From CALNYS01 sp942490855 (GTDB lineage Bacteria; Planctomycetota; Phycisphaerae; Phycisphaerales; UBA1924), in contig CALNYS010000004.1 in the NCBI GenBank assembly GCA_942490855.1, positions 992,001-1,056,000 on the forward strand: a stretch of 64,000 nucleotides of DNA, in the 5' to 3' direction. The position numbers and the translations under genes are program-made. Under the pieces are notes generated by a model, which saw only the letters and a list, made by a program, of their open reading frames with translations, ran no database searches and had not been told where the DNA came from. Below, piece after piece: positions 1 through 8,434 of the stretch; positions within the stretch are counted from its first letter, which is position 1; every line of letters starts with the position of its first letter.

Positions 1-826
1 ACCACGCGAGCGCGACCTCGGCCGGCGTGCGGTCGATCTCTTCCGCGACCGCGACAAGCGTGTCGATGATCGTGAACGTGCGCTCCGTGAGGTGCTTGGA
101 GTTCTCGTCGTAACGCCGCTCGCCCTCGGGCGGGATCGAGTCGCGGGTGTACTTGCCCGTGAGGATGCCGCCCTTGAGCGGGCTCCACGGCGTGACGCCC
201 ATGCCCAGCTCGCGGGCCATCGGCATCAGCTCGTCCTCGACGCTGCGCTCGACGAGGGAGTACTCGATCTGCAGCGCGATGAGCGGTTCCCAGCCGCGAA
301 GGCGCGCGATCGTCTGCGCCTCGGCGCACTTCCACGCGGGGGTGTCGGAGAACCCGACGTAGCGCACCTTGCCTGCGCGGACGAGGTCGTCGAGCGCGCG
401 CATGGTTTCTTCGATGGGCGTGTGGTGATCCCAGAAGTGCTGCCAGTAGAGGTCGATGTAGTCGGTCTTGAGTCGGCGGAGGGACTCGTCGCACGCGGCG
501 AGGATCGCCTTGCGTCCCGCGCCTCCGGAGTTCGGGTCGCCCAGGTGCATCGCGGTCATGAACTTGGTGGCGATGACGGCGCGGTCGCGTTTGCCCGGGC
601 GTGCGGCGTAGTAGTCGCCCATGATCGCCTCGGAGTGGCCCTTGGTGTACATGTTGGCGGTGTCGATGAAGTTCCCGCCGCGCTCGTGGAACGCGTCGAG
701 GATGCGCTCGCTGGTCTCGACGTCGGAGCCCCAGTTCCACTCCTTGCCGAAAGTCATAGCGCCGAGGCAGAGGGGGGAGACGCGGAGGCCGGAGCGCCCG
801 AGGGTGACGTAGTGGTCCAGAGCCAT
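1..826 (-). CDS. Aldo/keto reductase, 3' end beyond the window
   Basis: Reading the minus strand from ATG at 826 gives MALDHYVTLGRSGLRVSPLC followed by LGAMTFG, the usual N-terminus of NAD(P)H-dependent aldo/keto reductases. Further in are FIDTANMY (catalytic Asp and Tyr), VIATKF (catalytic Lys) and YIDLYWQHFWD (catalytic His), then PWSPLKGG with the cofactor-binding strand. These are TIM-barrel cytosolic oxidoreductases that reduce aldehydes or ketones; the substrate cannot be told from sequence. AAGGAC eleven bases upstream is a fair ribosome site. The gene lies downstream of mutS on the same strand, 58 bases apart, so they may be co-transcribed. The C-terminal part is missing because the window starts inside the gene. 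Confidence 0.9.
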   Translation of the reverse strand, partial: MALDHYVTLGRSGLRVSPLCLGAMTFGKEWNWGSDVETSERILDAFHERGGNFIDTANMYTKGHSEAIMGDYYAARPGKRDRAVIATKFMTAMHLGDPNSGGAGRKAILAACDESLRRLKTDYIDLYWQHFWDHHTPIEETMRALDDLVRAGKVRYVGFSDTPAWKCAEAQTIARLRGWEPLIALQIEYSLVERSVEDELMPMARELGMGVTPWSPLKGGILTGKYTRDSIPPEGERRYDENSKHLTERTFTIIDTLVAVAEEIDRTPAEVALAW

Positions 827-884
827 GCGGCGGTCCTTTCGGTGTGACGAGCCCAAGCGTAGGCGCTCGGCGCCCGCGGGCGCG

Positions 885-3537
885 TCAGGAGCGCCGGACG
901 CGTTCGAGGACGTCGCGCAGCGCGTCGAACGCCTCGAGCGGGGACATCGTCTCGATCCGCATCTCGCGCAGCTCGCCGACGACGGGGTGTTCCTTGGCGG
1001 CAAAGAGCGGCATCTGCTCGCTCTCGTCGTGGACGGGCGCGTGCGTCGTGCCGTGGGTGACGCTGAGCTCGTTGAGCAGTTCCTTGGCGCGTTCGACGAC
1101 GGGCGCGGGGACGCCGGCGAGTCGGGCGACGTGGACGCCGTAGCTGCGCCCGGCGGCGCCGGGGGCGATGCGGTGGAGGAAGACGATCTCGTCGTTCCAC
1201 TCGCGCACGCTGACGCAGAGGTTGGTGACGCGCTCAGGGAAGGACTCCGCGAGCGTCGTCAGCTCGTGGTAGTGCGTCGCGAAGAGCGTGCGCGGGCGAG
1301 GGGCGTCGGGCTCGCCCGCGAGGCGCTCGGCGATCGCCCACGCGAGGCTGAGCCCATCGAGCGTGCCGGTGCCGCGTCCGATCTCGTCGAGGATGACGAG
1401 CGAGCGCTCGGTGGCGCTGGTGAGGATCGCGGCGGTCTCTGTCATCTCGACCATGAAGGTGGACTGCCCGGCGTGCAGCGCGTCGTCGGCGCCGACGCGG
1501 GTGCAGATGCGGTCGCACAAGCCGATCGTCGCGCGCTCGGCGGGGACGAACGCGCCGGCGTGGGCGAGCAGCGCGAGCAGCGCGGTCTGGCGGATGTACG
1601 TGCTCTTGCCCGCCATGTTGGGGCCGGTGAGGATCGCGAGACGCGCAGGCTGATCGGGCGTGCCGAGGACGGCGTCGTTGGGGACGAGCTCCGATGCGAG
1701 CGTGCGCTCGAGGACGGGGTGGCGCCCGCCCGCGATGTCGAGCACCGGGTCGGCGACCATCGTCGGGCGCACCCAGCCGCGGTTGCGCGCGACCTGCGCG
1801 AAGCACAGGAGCGCGTCGAGCTCGGCGCACGCGCCGGCGTACTCGGCGATGGCGCGGGCGTGGTCGCGCAGCTGCGCGACGAGCGCGTCGAAGAGTTTCT
1901 GCTCGCGGGCGATCGCGCGGCTCTCAGCGCCGGTGGCTTTCGTCTCGAACTCTTTGAGGCTCGGGCGTGATGTAGCGCTCGGCGTTCTTGAGCGTCTGCT
2001 TGCGGGTGAACTCGACGGGCGCCCGCCGGGCCTGCGCCGCGGGGAGCTCGATGTAGTAGCCGAAGACTTTGTTGAACCCGACCTTCATCCCCGGCAGGTC
2101 GTGGGCGGCGCTGAGCTTCGCCTGGTACTGCGCGAGCCACACCGAGGCGTCGGTGCTGATAGAGCGGGCCTCGTCGAGCTCCGCGTCGATGCCGTCACAG
2201 AAGACACCGCCCTCGCGCGTGTGCGCGGGCGGGCGGGCGACAACGCGGGCGGCGATGTCCTGCGCGACGGGCGTGAGGGTCGTTCGCAGCGCGGTGAGGC
2301 GCTCGCGCTGGGCGGTGAACGCGGGGGCGTTGTCGAGGGCGGCGAGAAGATCGTCGAGGCGACCGACCGATGCGCCGAGGGCGGCGATGTCGCGCGGCGT
2401 GGCGCGACCCACGCCGAGACGCCCGGCGATGCGCGCGACGTCCTGCACGGGGTCGAGCGCTTCGGCGAGGGCGTCGCTGGTGCGCGCGTCCTCGACGAGC
2501 GTCGCGACGCAGGCGTGGCGGGCTTCGATCGCGGCGAGGTCGGCCAGCGGCTCGCGCAGCCACTCGCGCACGAGGCGCTTGCCCATCGACGTGCGCTTGC
2601 CGCCCGAGGCGAGCAGCGCGCCGACGAGAGAGTGATCGCGCGAGCCGGCGCGGAGGGTGTCCTCGACCTCAAGCGCGCGGAGGCTCGTCGCGTCGATGCG
2701 CAGGCGCCCGCTGTCGCGTTCGACGACGGGGGGGGCGAGGTGGACGAGTGCGGGGGCGTGCTCGCCCGGGGACTGGGTGTCGCGCAGCCGGCGGACGAGG
2801 GCGCCGGCGGCGCACACGCTGGGGTCGTCGTCGGCGACGCCGAATCCGGCGAGGGTCGTGACGCCGAACTGCTCGCGCAGCGCCTCGTGGGCTTCCTTGA
2901 GACGGAACGCCCAGCCGGGGACGCTGGTGGTCTCGACGGGCAGGTTCGCGAGCGCCGGGTCGCTCTCGCCGTCGCGGTCCTCGGGGATCAGCACCTCGGC
3001 GATGGGGCGCCGGGCCAGCTCGTCGCGCAGGCGCTCGCTGGGGAAGGACGCGAGGCAGAAATCGCCGGTGGAGGCGTCGATGGTCGCGAGGTGGGCGGTC
3101 CCGCCCGCGACGCTCGCCGCGGCGATGAGGCGGGTCGCGTCGTCAGAAAGCAGGGACTCGTCGACGAGGGTGCCGGGGGTGAGGACGCGGGTGACGGCGC
3201 GGTCCACGATGCCCTTGGCTTCCTTGGGGTCCTGGATCTGGTCGGCGATCGCGATGCGGAAGCCCGCGTCGAGCATCTTCTTGATGTACGTCTCGGCCGA
3301 GTGGTGCGGCACGCCCGCCATCGGGAGCCCGGCGCTGCGTTCGGTGAGGGTCAGCCCTATGGCCTTGGAGACTTCGACGGCGTCCTCGGCGAAGAGCTCA
3401 TAGAAATCGCCCATGCGGAACAGGAGGACGCAGTCGGGGTGCTGCTCCTTGAACCGGGCGAACTGGCGCATCGCCGGGGTGTCGTAGGAGGGCTTTTTCG
3501 CGGTCGCGGCGGGTTGGGAGGTCTCGGCGGTCGTCAC
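885..3537 (-). pseudogene. mutS: DNA mismatch repair protein MutS, interrupted by a one-base frameshift
   Basis: MutS binds mismatches and, as an ATPase clamp, starts mismatch repair. GTG at 3537 is the chosen start; the longer reading to 3645 would run into tRNA-Ala. The N-terminal half has the mismatch-binding GDFYELF motif (Phe45, Glu47) and the connector and lever regions down to ERYITPE. There the frame breaks: one extra G at 1958-1959 (plus strand) sends translation to a stop at 1924. Removing that base restores the family sequence ELKEFETKATGAESRAIARE and an unbroken second half, with Walker A GPNMAGKST, VILDEIGRGT and the ATPase domain ending at 885. Total about 884 residues, normal for MutS. 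No other damage is visible, so this is either a sequencing error or a very recent mutation. Confidence 0.88.
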
Positions 3538-3565
3538 GCGGGCAGGATACCGCGTGGGGCCCGGG

Positions 3566-3599
3566 CAAAAACGACCACGGCCCGGCGAAAACCGGGCCG
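3566..3599 (-). terminator. Intrinsic terminator after tRNA-Ala
   Basis: On the minus strand, a GC-only 8-bp stem (3578-3585 with 3592-3599, loop 3586-3591) is followed by GTGGTCG and a run of five T at 3567-3571. It sits just after the 3' end of tRNA-Ala and before the GTG of mutS. Confidence 0.7.
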
Positions 3600-3618
3600 C
3601 GTGTCTTGACGGGGGAAG

Positions 3619-3691
3619 TGGAGCGGAAGGGGGTCGAACCCTCAACCTCCTCGATGCGACCGAGGCGCTCTCCCAATTGAGCTACCGCCCC
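3619..3691 (-). tRNA. tRNA-Ala (anticodon CGC)
   Basis: A 73-nt cloverleaf reads on the minus strand: acceptor GGGGCGG pairs with CCGCTCC and includes the G3:U70 wobble that marks alanine tRNAs. The D arm is GCTC/GAGC, the anticodon stem CCTCG/CGAGG with loop GTCGCAT (anticodon CGC, codon GCG), and the T arm GAGGG-TTCGACC-CCCTT. The discriminator is A; CCA is not encoded. TATAGT (minus strand, 3705-3710) is a plausible -10 element upstream. Confidence 0.95.
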
Positions 3692-3698
3692 AATGAGG

Positions 3699-3718
3699 CT
3701 GAAGACTATACGCTTCAG
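3699..3718. promoter_or_regulatory. Inverted repeat between divergent tRNA-Ala and the metal-uptake operon
   Basis: CTGAAG (3699-3704) and CTTCAG (3713-3718) form a perfect 6-bp inverted repeat with an 8-base spacer containing ACTATACG. The spacer reads as TATAGT toward the tRNA and as a possible -10 toward the transporter. Position and symmetry would suit a metalloregulator operator, but no regulator gene is nearby and the match to any known box is untested. Confidence 0.3.
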
Positions 3719-3755
3719 ACGGGCGAGATGCACCCCCGCCCCAGCGGAGTACGCG

Positions 3756-4574
3756 ATGAAACTTCTCTCTGCGGCCCTTGTTTGCCTGCTCGTAGGCGGG
3801 TGCGGCGAGCCTTCCGAGGACGCGTCGGTTCGGGTGGTGGCGAGTCTCCCCCCGCTGGCGTGGCCCGCGGATGTCTTCCCCAGCGATCGCGTGGAAGTCA
3901 CGGTCCTCCTCCCCCCCGGCGCTTCTCCCCACGGGTTCGAGCTCTCCCCATCGGACATCGCGTCACTCCGGGAGGCGGATCTGATCCTCCTCGCGAGCGA
4001 GATCGACGCGTGGGTGCTGCGGGGGCTTGAGGTCGATGACGACAGGGTCATCGTGATGAGCGAGGGCCATGACCATCACCCGTGGCTTGACCTGGAGAAG
4101 AACTACGAGCTTTTCACCTACGCGGTCGCTGATCGGTTGGCAGAGGAGGTGGGGATGTCTGGCGGATTGAAGAGCTATGCGGGGTCATATATAGGAGTCG
4201 CCGACGGGCTTGGAGAGGCGATCGATCGATCGAGCACGGCGGCTCAATCGAGGCGGGTCCTCGTCATCACAGGGCACGACGCTTGGGCGTCGTTCTTTGA
4301 GAGCATCGGCATCGAAGAAGTCATCCCGGTGCGCCGGAGTCACGCGGGAGAACCCGCGGCGTCGGTGCTCGCGGAGGTGCGAACGCGATCGCACGGAGCG
4401 GAGGCGGTTCTTGTCGTCTTCGAGCCCGGCGAAACCGACCCATGGCTGCGCGATCTCGCCGAAGAAGTCGGCGCGGCAACCGTCACGCTCGACCCCGTCG
4501 GCACCCGCGATTGGCTGGGCGATATGCGCGACCGCTACGACGCGGTGACGGCCGCTTTAGAATCGCTCGAATGA
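3756..4574 (+). CDS. Metal ABC transporter substrate-binding lipoprotein (ZnuA-like)
   Basis: 272 residues. The start MKLLSAALVCLLVGGC gives a lipoprotein signal with the lipid-modified Cys16; GGAG precedes this ATG, so the in-frame ATG at 3693 is not used. This is the cluster A-I solute-binding fold that hands Zn2+ or Mn2+ to a membrane permease. Likely metal ligands are His59 (ASPHGFEL), the His105-His108 group (EGHDHHPWL) and His174 (ITGHDAW), with an acidic ligand near the FEPGETDPW segment. The central His-rich loop is short compared with E. coli ZnuA. Its TGA overlaps the next ATG (ATGA), so it is the first gene of a translationally coupled operon with the ATPase and permease. Confidence 0.88.
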   Translation: MKLLSAALVCLLVGGCGEPSEDASVRVVASLPPLAWPADVFPSDRVEVTVLLPPGASPHGFELSPSDIASLREADLILLASEIDAWVLRGLEVDDDRVIVMSEGHDHHPWLDLEKNYELFTYAVADRLAEEVGMSGGLKSYAGSYIGVADGLGEAIDRSSTAAQSRRVLVITGHDAWASFFESIGIEEVIPVRRSHAGEPAASVLAEVRTRSHGAEAVLVVFEPGETDPWLRDLAEEVGAATVTLDPVGTRDWLGDMRDRYDAVTAALESLE

Positions 4575-5395
4575 CCGCGCCCGCCGTCGAGTTTGAGAAC
4601 GTCTCCTTCGCGTACGAGCGCGGCGCCCCGGTGCTGGAAAACGTCTCGCTGCGCGTCGAGCGCGGGGAGCGGCTCGGGGTCCTCGGGCCCAACGGGGGCG
4701 GGAAGACGACGCTTCTGCACCTGGCGCTGGGGCTGCTGACGCCCGCGGCCGGCGGCGTGCGTGTGGGCGGGGTCGCGCCCGATGAAGCGCGAAAACAAGG
4801 AAAAATCGGGGCGTTGCTCCAGCGCGCGCACGAGAACGACGCGCTCCCGGTCACGGCCCGCGAGGTCGTCACGCTGGGCGTCTCGGCCCGCCTGGCGCCG
4901 TGGAAGCGGGTCAGCGGCGCCCTGCGCGACCGTGTCGACCGCGCCATCGGACTCGTGGACGCCCAGGAGTACGCCGACCGGCGGTACCGCGATCTCTCGG
5001 GCGGGCAGCGCCAGCGGGTGCGCATCGCCCGGGCGCTCGCTGGCGGCGCGGAGATCCTCCTGCTCGACGAGCCGCTGGTGGGCGTGGACCCCGCCGGGCA
5101 GCGCCGGTTCGCGGGGCTCATGGATCGCCTCGGCGCTGAGAACAACCTGACAGTGCTGATCGTCAGCCACGACGTGCGCGCCGTGGCGGCGGGGTGCGAC
5201 CGCGTCGCCTGCCTGTCGCGCACACTGCACTTCCACGCGGCGCCCGACGGGCTGACGCCGGCCGTGCTCGCGGAGGTCTTCCAGCACGACGTCGCGGCGA
5301 TCTTCGGCGACGTCCACGTCCATGCGCACGCGGCCGCCGACTGCCCGCTCGACCACGACCATGCGCACGAGCACGCGCACGGGGAGGAAGAGTGA
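4571..5395 (+). CDS. Metal ABC transporter ATP-binding protein (ZnuC-like)
   Basis: 274 residues, starting at ATG 4571 in an ATGA overlap with the binding protein. Walker A is GPNGGGKTT, the signature is LSGGQRQR, Walker B ILLLDEP, and the H-loop VSHD; this is a complete importer ATPase of the zinc/manganese family. The C-terminus is unusual: after about residue 245 it becomes a His-rich tail with at least eight histidines (HVHAHA, then DHDHAHEHAHGEEE) that could bind the transported metal on the cytoplasmic side. It powers import through the next gene's permease. Its stop overlaps the permease GTG by the GTGA arrangement. Confidence 0.9.
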   Translation: MTAPAVEFENVSFAYERGAPVLENVSLRVERGERLGVLGPNGGGKTTLLHLALGLLTPAAGGVRVGGVAPDEARKQGKIGALLQRAHENDALPVTAREVVTLGVSARLAPWKRVSGALRDRVDRAIGLVDAQEYADRRYRDLSGGQRQRVRIARALAGGAEILLLDEPLVGVDPAGQRRFAGLMDRLGAENNLTVLIVSHDVRAVAAGCDRVACLSRTLHFHAAPDGLTPAVLAEVFQHDVAAIFGDVHVHAHAAADCPLDHDHAHEHAHGEEE

Positions 5396-6237
5396 AGACG
5401 CTCGACCTGCTCCCGCTCTTTTGGCCCGGCGTGATCGCCGGGGCGGCCGCGGCCGCGCTGTGCGGCCCGCTGAGCGTCTACGTCGCGGCGCGCCGGATGG
5501 CGTTTATGACCCAGGGCGTCAGCCACGCGGCGATGGGCGGCGCGGGCGTCGCGGCGCTCATCGGCGTCAGCGGGCCGGCCGCGTCGGGCGTGATCGCGGG
5601 CGCCTGTGTGCTCGCGGCGCTCGTCGTGGGGTTCATCAGCGCCCGCGGGCGGACCTCGGCGGACACCGCGGTGGGGGTGGTGCTGGTCGCGTCGATGGCG
5701 GTGGGGGCGATTCTGCTCGATTGGCGGCTCGATCACCCGCTGGCGGGCGTGGCGCGGCCGCCGTCGTGGGAGTCGTTGCTCTTTGGATCGATCCTGACAG
5801 TGCGCGCCGACGACGCCGCTCTGGCGTGCGGGGTGGCGGTGGTCGGGCTGGTGGCGATGTGGATGGGGCGTCGGGCCCTGCTCGCGACGACGATCGACCC
5901 GCTCGCGGCGCGGGCGTCGGGGATCGGCGCGGTGTGGCCCACCTTGCTGCTGGCGGTCCTGGTTGGCGGGGGCGTGGTGGTGGCGATGAAGCTGGTGGGG
6001 ATCGTGCTGGCGACGGCGCTGCTGGTGCTGCCCGGGGCGGGGGCGCTGCGGGTGTCGAGGCGGCTGGGCGGCGCGTTCGCTGTCGCGACGGGCGCGGCGA
6101 CGGGCGGCGTGCTCATCGGGCTGGTGGCGTCGTTTGAAACGGACGTCCCCCCCGGGGCGGCCAGCGCGCTTACCCTGACGCTCTGGTGGCTGATCGCCGC
6201 GGGGGCGAGCCGACCGAACACGGGAGATGCACGATGA
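5392..6237 (+). CDS. Metal ABC transporter permease (ZnuB-like)
   Basis: 281 residues from GTG 5392 (GTGA overlap with the ATPase). It is an ABC-3 family integral membrane protein with about eight hydrophobic segments, beginning LFWPGVIAGAAAAALCGPLS and containing the conserved SHAAMGGAG and ADTAVGVVLVASMAVG blocks. It forms the membrane channel for the metal delivered by the lipoprotein. An ATGA overlap joins it to the small gene that follows, so four genes are packed with no intergenic space. Confidence 0.9.
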   Translation: MKTLDLLPLFWPGVIAGAAAAALCGPLSVYVAARRMAFMTQGVSHAAMGGAGVAALIGVSGPAASGVIAGACVLAALVVGFISARGRTSADTAVGVVLVASMAVGAILLDWRLDHPLAGVARPPSWESLLFGSILTVRADDAALACGVAVVGLVAMWMGRRALLATTIDPLAARASGIGAVWPTLLLAVLVGGGVVVAMKLVGIVLATALLVLPGAGALRVSRRLGGAFAVATGAATGGVLIGLVASFETDVPPGAASALTLTLWWLIAAGASRPNTGDAR

Positions 6238-6419
6238 AAGCCGAACGACTGCTCGCTGAGCTGGACCGCCTGCGCAAGGATCTAGACGCGGACCCGACGG
6301 ACCTGGAGTGGGCGACGCTGCACCACGTGTTCTGCTTCGTGTCCTATCAGATGCCCGCCTTCAAGGCGTACGTCGAGCAGGAAAACGCGAAAGGTTCTTT
6401 CGAAGAACTTGAGGCGTGA
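6234..6419 (+). CDS. Small conserved-looking protein in the metal-uptake operon
   Basis: 61 residues from ATG 6234, overlapping the permease stop by ATGA. The sequence begins MKAERLLAELDRLRKDL, an amphipathic charged helix, then TDLEWATLHHVFCFVSYQMP and a short acidic end. No signal peptide or membrane segment. One Cys and two adjacent His are present, but there is no recognised metal motif. Function unknown; the tight coupling suggests a role linked to metal uptake, which is inference only. Confidence 0.65.
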   Translation: MKAERLLAELDRLRKDLDADPTDLEWATLHHVFCFVSYQMPAFKAYVEQENAKGSFEELEA

Positions 6420-6652
6420 AGCGGCTTGGATCGTAAGTGTTATCAGTCATAGTGGTTGCGCCTGTGAAAATGGGACGTTCTCGGACCGGGAGAGTGCGGT
6501 CCGTAAACTTCCGCCGTCAGGCTTGCATCGACCCACACACTCAGGGGATAGTGGTGTCACACGTCACGGCGCGTCCTTGCGGGCGCGCATGAGGAGAGAA
6601 ACCGTGCGGCTTCGGCCGCGTGCCTCACATGTTGGGGCAGAGGGGGTTTGCT

Positions 6653-7297
6653 ATGAAGATGTTTGCTAGCGCTGTTGCGGCGCTTGCGGTCCCTGCCGTA
6701 TCGATGGCCGGGACCACGATCGAGCAGAGCTTTGATTTCATGTTTCCGCTTTCGCCCGGGATGGTCACCATGGAGTTCGATCAGTTCGACGACATGGGCG
6801 GCACGCGCATCCTGAAGGAAGTGATCCTGACTGTCGACGCCACGATGTCCGCGGACGCGACGGCCGAGAACGACTCGACCATCGCGGCGCCTTCCTTCGA
6901 GCTTCAGTTCAACGGCAGCATGCTGTTCGATCTGCTCTCGCTCGGCGGCGCTGACATCGCCAACGACGCGTTCGCGGCCGCCCTGGCCCCGAGCGACGGC
7001 GTGAACGGCTCGGGCCCCGATTTCAACGACTACGGCACGGTGAGCCTTGGTCTGGACGACAGCGACTCGACCACCACCGACCTCGCCGGCTTCATCGGCG
7101 GCGGCACGGTCATGGGAGATCTCACGGCGAGCGGTGGCTTCTCGTTCTCCGGGACGACCGACGCGCTCCTCGGCTTCGACAACTTCCACATCGTGGGCAA
7201 GGCGTCTTTGACGTACGTCTACAACGTGATCCCCGCCCCGGGCGCCGCGGCGCTCTTCGGGCTCGGCGGCCTCGCGGCTTCGCGCCGTCGTCGCTAA
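6653..7297 (+). CDS. Secreted PAP-CTERM protein, choice-of-anchor-E-like
   Basis: 214 residues from ATG 6653. A Sec signal peptide (MKMFASAVAALAVPAVSMAG) is followed by a beta-rich body starting TTIEQSFDF, with EFDQFDDMGGTRILKEV and DATMSADATAENDS; this resembles the choice-of-anchor E domain seen in PEP-CTERM proteins. The C-terminus is a sorting tail: IPAPGAAALFGLGGLA followed by an Arg cluster. Pro-Ala-Pro replaces the usual Pro-Glu-Pro, as is common in Phycisphaerales. Such tails are thought to be processed by an exosortase-type enzyme, none of which is in this window. Exported, surface-associated; function unknown. About 230 bases upstream carry no gene that I can support. Confidence 0.85.
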   Translation: MKMFASAVAALAVPAVSMAGTTIEQSFDFMFPLSPGMVTMEFDQFDDMGGTRILKEVILTVDATMSADATAENDSTIAAPSFELQFNGSMLFDLLSLGGADIANDAFAAALAPSDGVNGSGPDFNDYGTVSLGLDDSDSTTTDLAGFIGGGTVMGDLTASGGFSFSGTTDALLGFDNFHIVGKASLTYVYNVIPAPGAAALFGLGGLAASRRRR

Positions 7298-7330
7298 ACG
7301 CCTTCCGATCACCGGAATTACGCACCCCTG

Positions 7331-7361
7331 AGCCCCCGTCCTCGCGACGGGGGCTTTTTTT
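7331..7361 (+). terminator. Intrinsic terminator
   Basis: AGCCCCCGTC (7331-7340) pairs with GACGGGGGCT (7346-7355) and is followed by seven T. It ends transcription of the PAP-CTERM gene just upstream. Confidence 0.9.
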
Positions 7362-7488
7362 ATGGACTCCGCAGGAGGGGCGAAAATTGCCGCCGGAGTA
7401 TTGAGTCACGGGACGTGGCTCTGGAAGATGGCGTTGTGACACTCGGCGTGGCCGGGCGTCTGCAGAAGTTGAAAGAGAGGAAGAAACA

Positions 7489-8253
7489 ATGAAGAAGCAC
7501 GTCATAGCGGGCGCGGTTATCGCGCTCAGCGCTGGTGGGACAGCGCTCGCGAGCGAGTTGAGCGCGACGGATCTCCTCGAGGTCGAGGTATGGGCGAACG
7601 GTCAGCTCCAGTGGAGTTCGAACAACTCCGACGGCGGGTTCACCGACCTGGTCATGAACGAGGACGGGACCTACACCATCATCGGCGGCTGGGACGCGGC
7701 GACGTGGTCCTCCGACTGGACGTTCGATCTCGGGATGCGCGAGCCGGAGGGCGCGAGCGGGCAGAGCCGCGGGCTGAACTCCGGGTTCGTGATCTCGAAC
7801 TTCAACTTCACGAACAACACGGGCGACGACAACGCCGAGTTTGTGCTCGTCGCGAACGCGTTCGTGGGACCGCTGACCTCCCCCACGGTGATGACCGGTT
7901 CGTTCTCGGGTTCGCTGAACTCGGGCGACCCGGGCGTGGAGATGGCGGAGCTGTCGGTGCCGACGGGCGACTTCCTCTACACGGCGATGGCGGACGCGTC
8001 GGTGGCCCGGACGCTGGTCGGTGACACCTACTCGCAGTCCACGATGCTGAGCGACGCCCTCGGGCCGTTCGGCTTCGCGAGCGAGGCGGGCCCGAGCGTC
8101 ATCAACGAGCTCAGCATCCGTCACTCCTTCGGGCTGACCGACGGGGACAACGTGAACCTTCTGGGCGCGTTCGTCGTGACGGAAATCCCGGCTCCCGGGG
8201 CGGGCGTCCTGCTCGGTTTCGCGGGCGCTGTAGGCGCGCGTCGCCGCCGCTAA
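7489..8253 (+). CDS. Secreted PAP-CTERM protein, first of a tandem pair
   Basis: 254 residues. The signal peptide is MKKHVIAGAVIALSAGGTAL with a likely cut after ALAS. The mature part is rich in Asn, Ser, Thr and Gly, with repeated beta-strand patterns such as FVISNFNFTNNTGDDNAEF and MTGSFSGSLNSGDP. The end is EIPAPGAGVLLGFAG plus ARRRR, the PAP-type sorting tail. The next gene is a clear paralogue: both share the pattern FxNxTGxDxAxF...VGxLxxPT and the block IRHSFGLTDGDN near the C-terminus. The ribosome site GAGAGGAAG lies 5-13 bases upstream of the ATG. Presumed surface protein of unknown role. Confidence 0.85.
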   Translation: MKKHVIAGAVIALSAGGTALASELSATDLLEVEVWANGQLQWSSNNSDGGFTDLVMNEDGTYTIIGGWDAATWSSDWTFDLGMREPEGASGQSRGLNSGFVISNFNFTNNTGDDNAEFVLVANAFVGPLTSPTVMTGSFSGSLNSGDPGVEMAELSVPTGDFLYTAMADASVARTLVGDTYSQSTMLSDALGPFGFASEAGPSVINELSIRHSFGLTDGDNVNLLGAFVVTEIPAPGAGVLLGFAGAVGARRRR

Positions 8254-8434
8254 CACGCGGCTCCAGAATGACTTCGTGCGTGGCTCACCCGCTCGACCCG
8301 GGCGTGGGGCGGTCTTCGCATCGATTTGAGCGGATGGTTCTTGATATTGCCCCTCGGCGAGTGGTATTTTTGACGTGTCGGGGGAGAACACATGCGGCTT
8401 GGCCTGGGAGGGTCGGCCGCTGGAGAGAGACGTC

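Noticed and set aside
1660..3609. Long plus-strand frame opposite mutS (and similar ones opposite gdhA, mqnA, pdxA and the propeller gene)
   Set aside because: High GC leaves antisense frames open. They lack ribosome sites and family motifs, while the opposite strand has clear conserved proteins.
3538..3645. Longer mutS start at 3645
   Set aside because: It would overlap tRNA-Ala and its terminator. The GTG at 3537 fits the family N-terminus.
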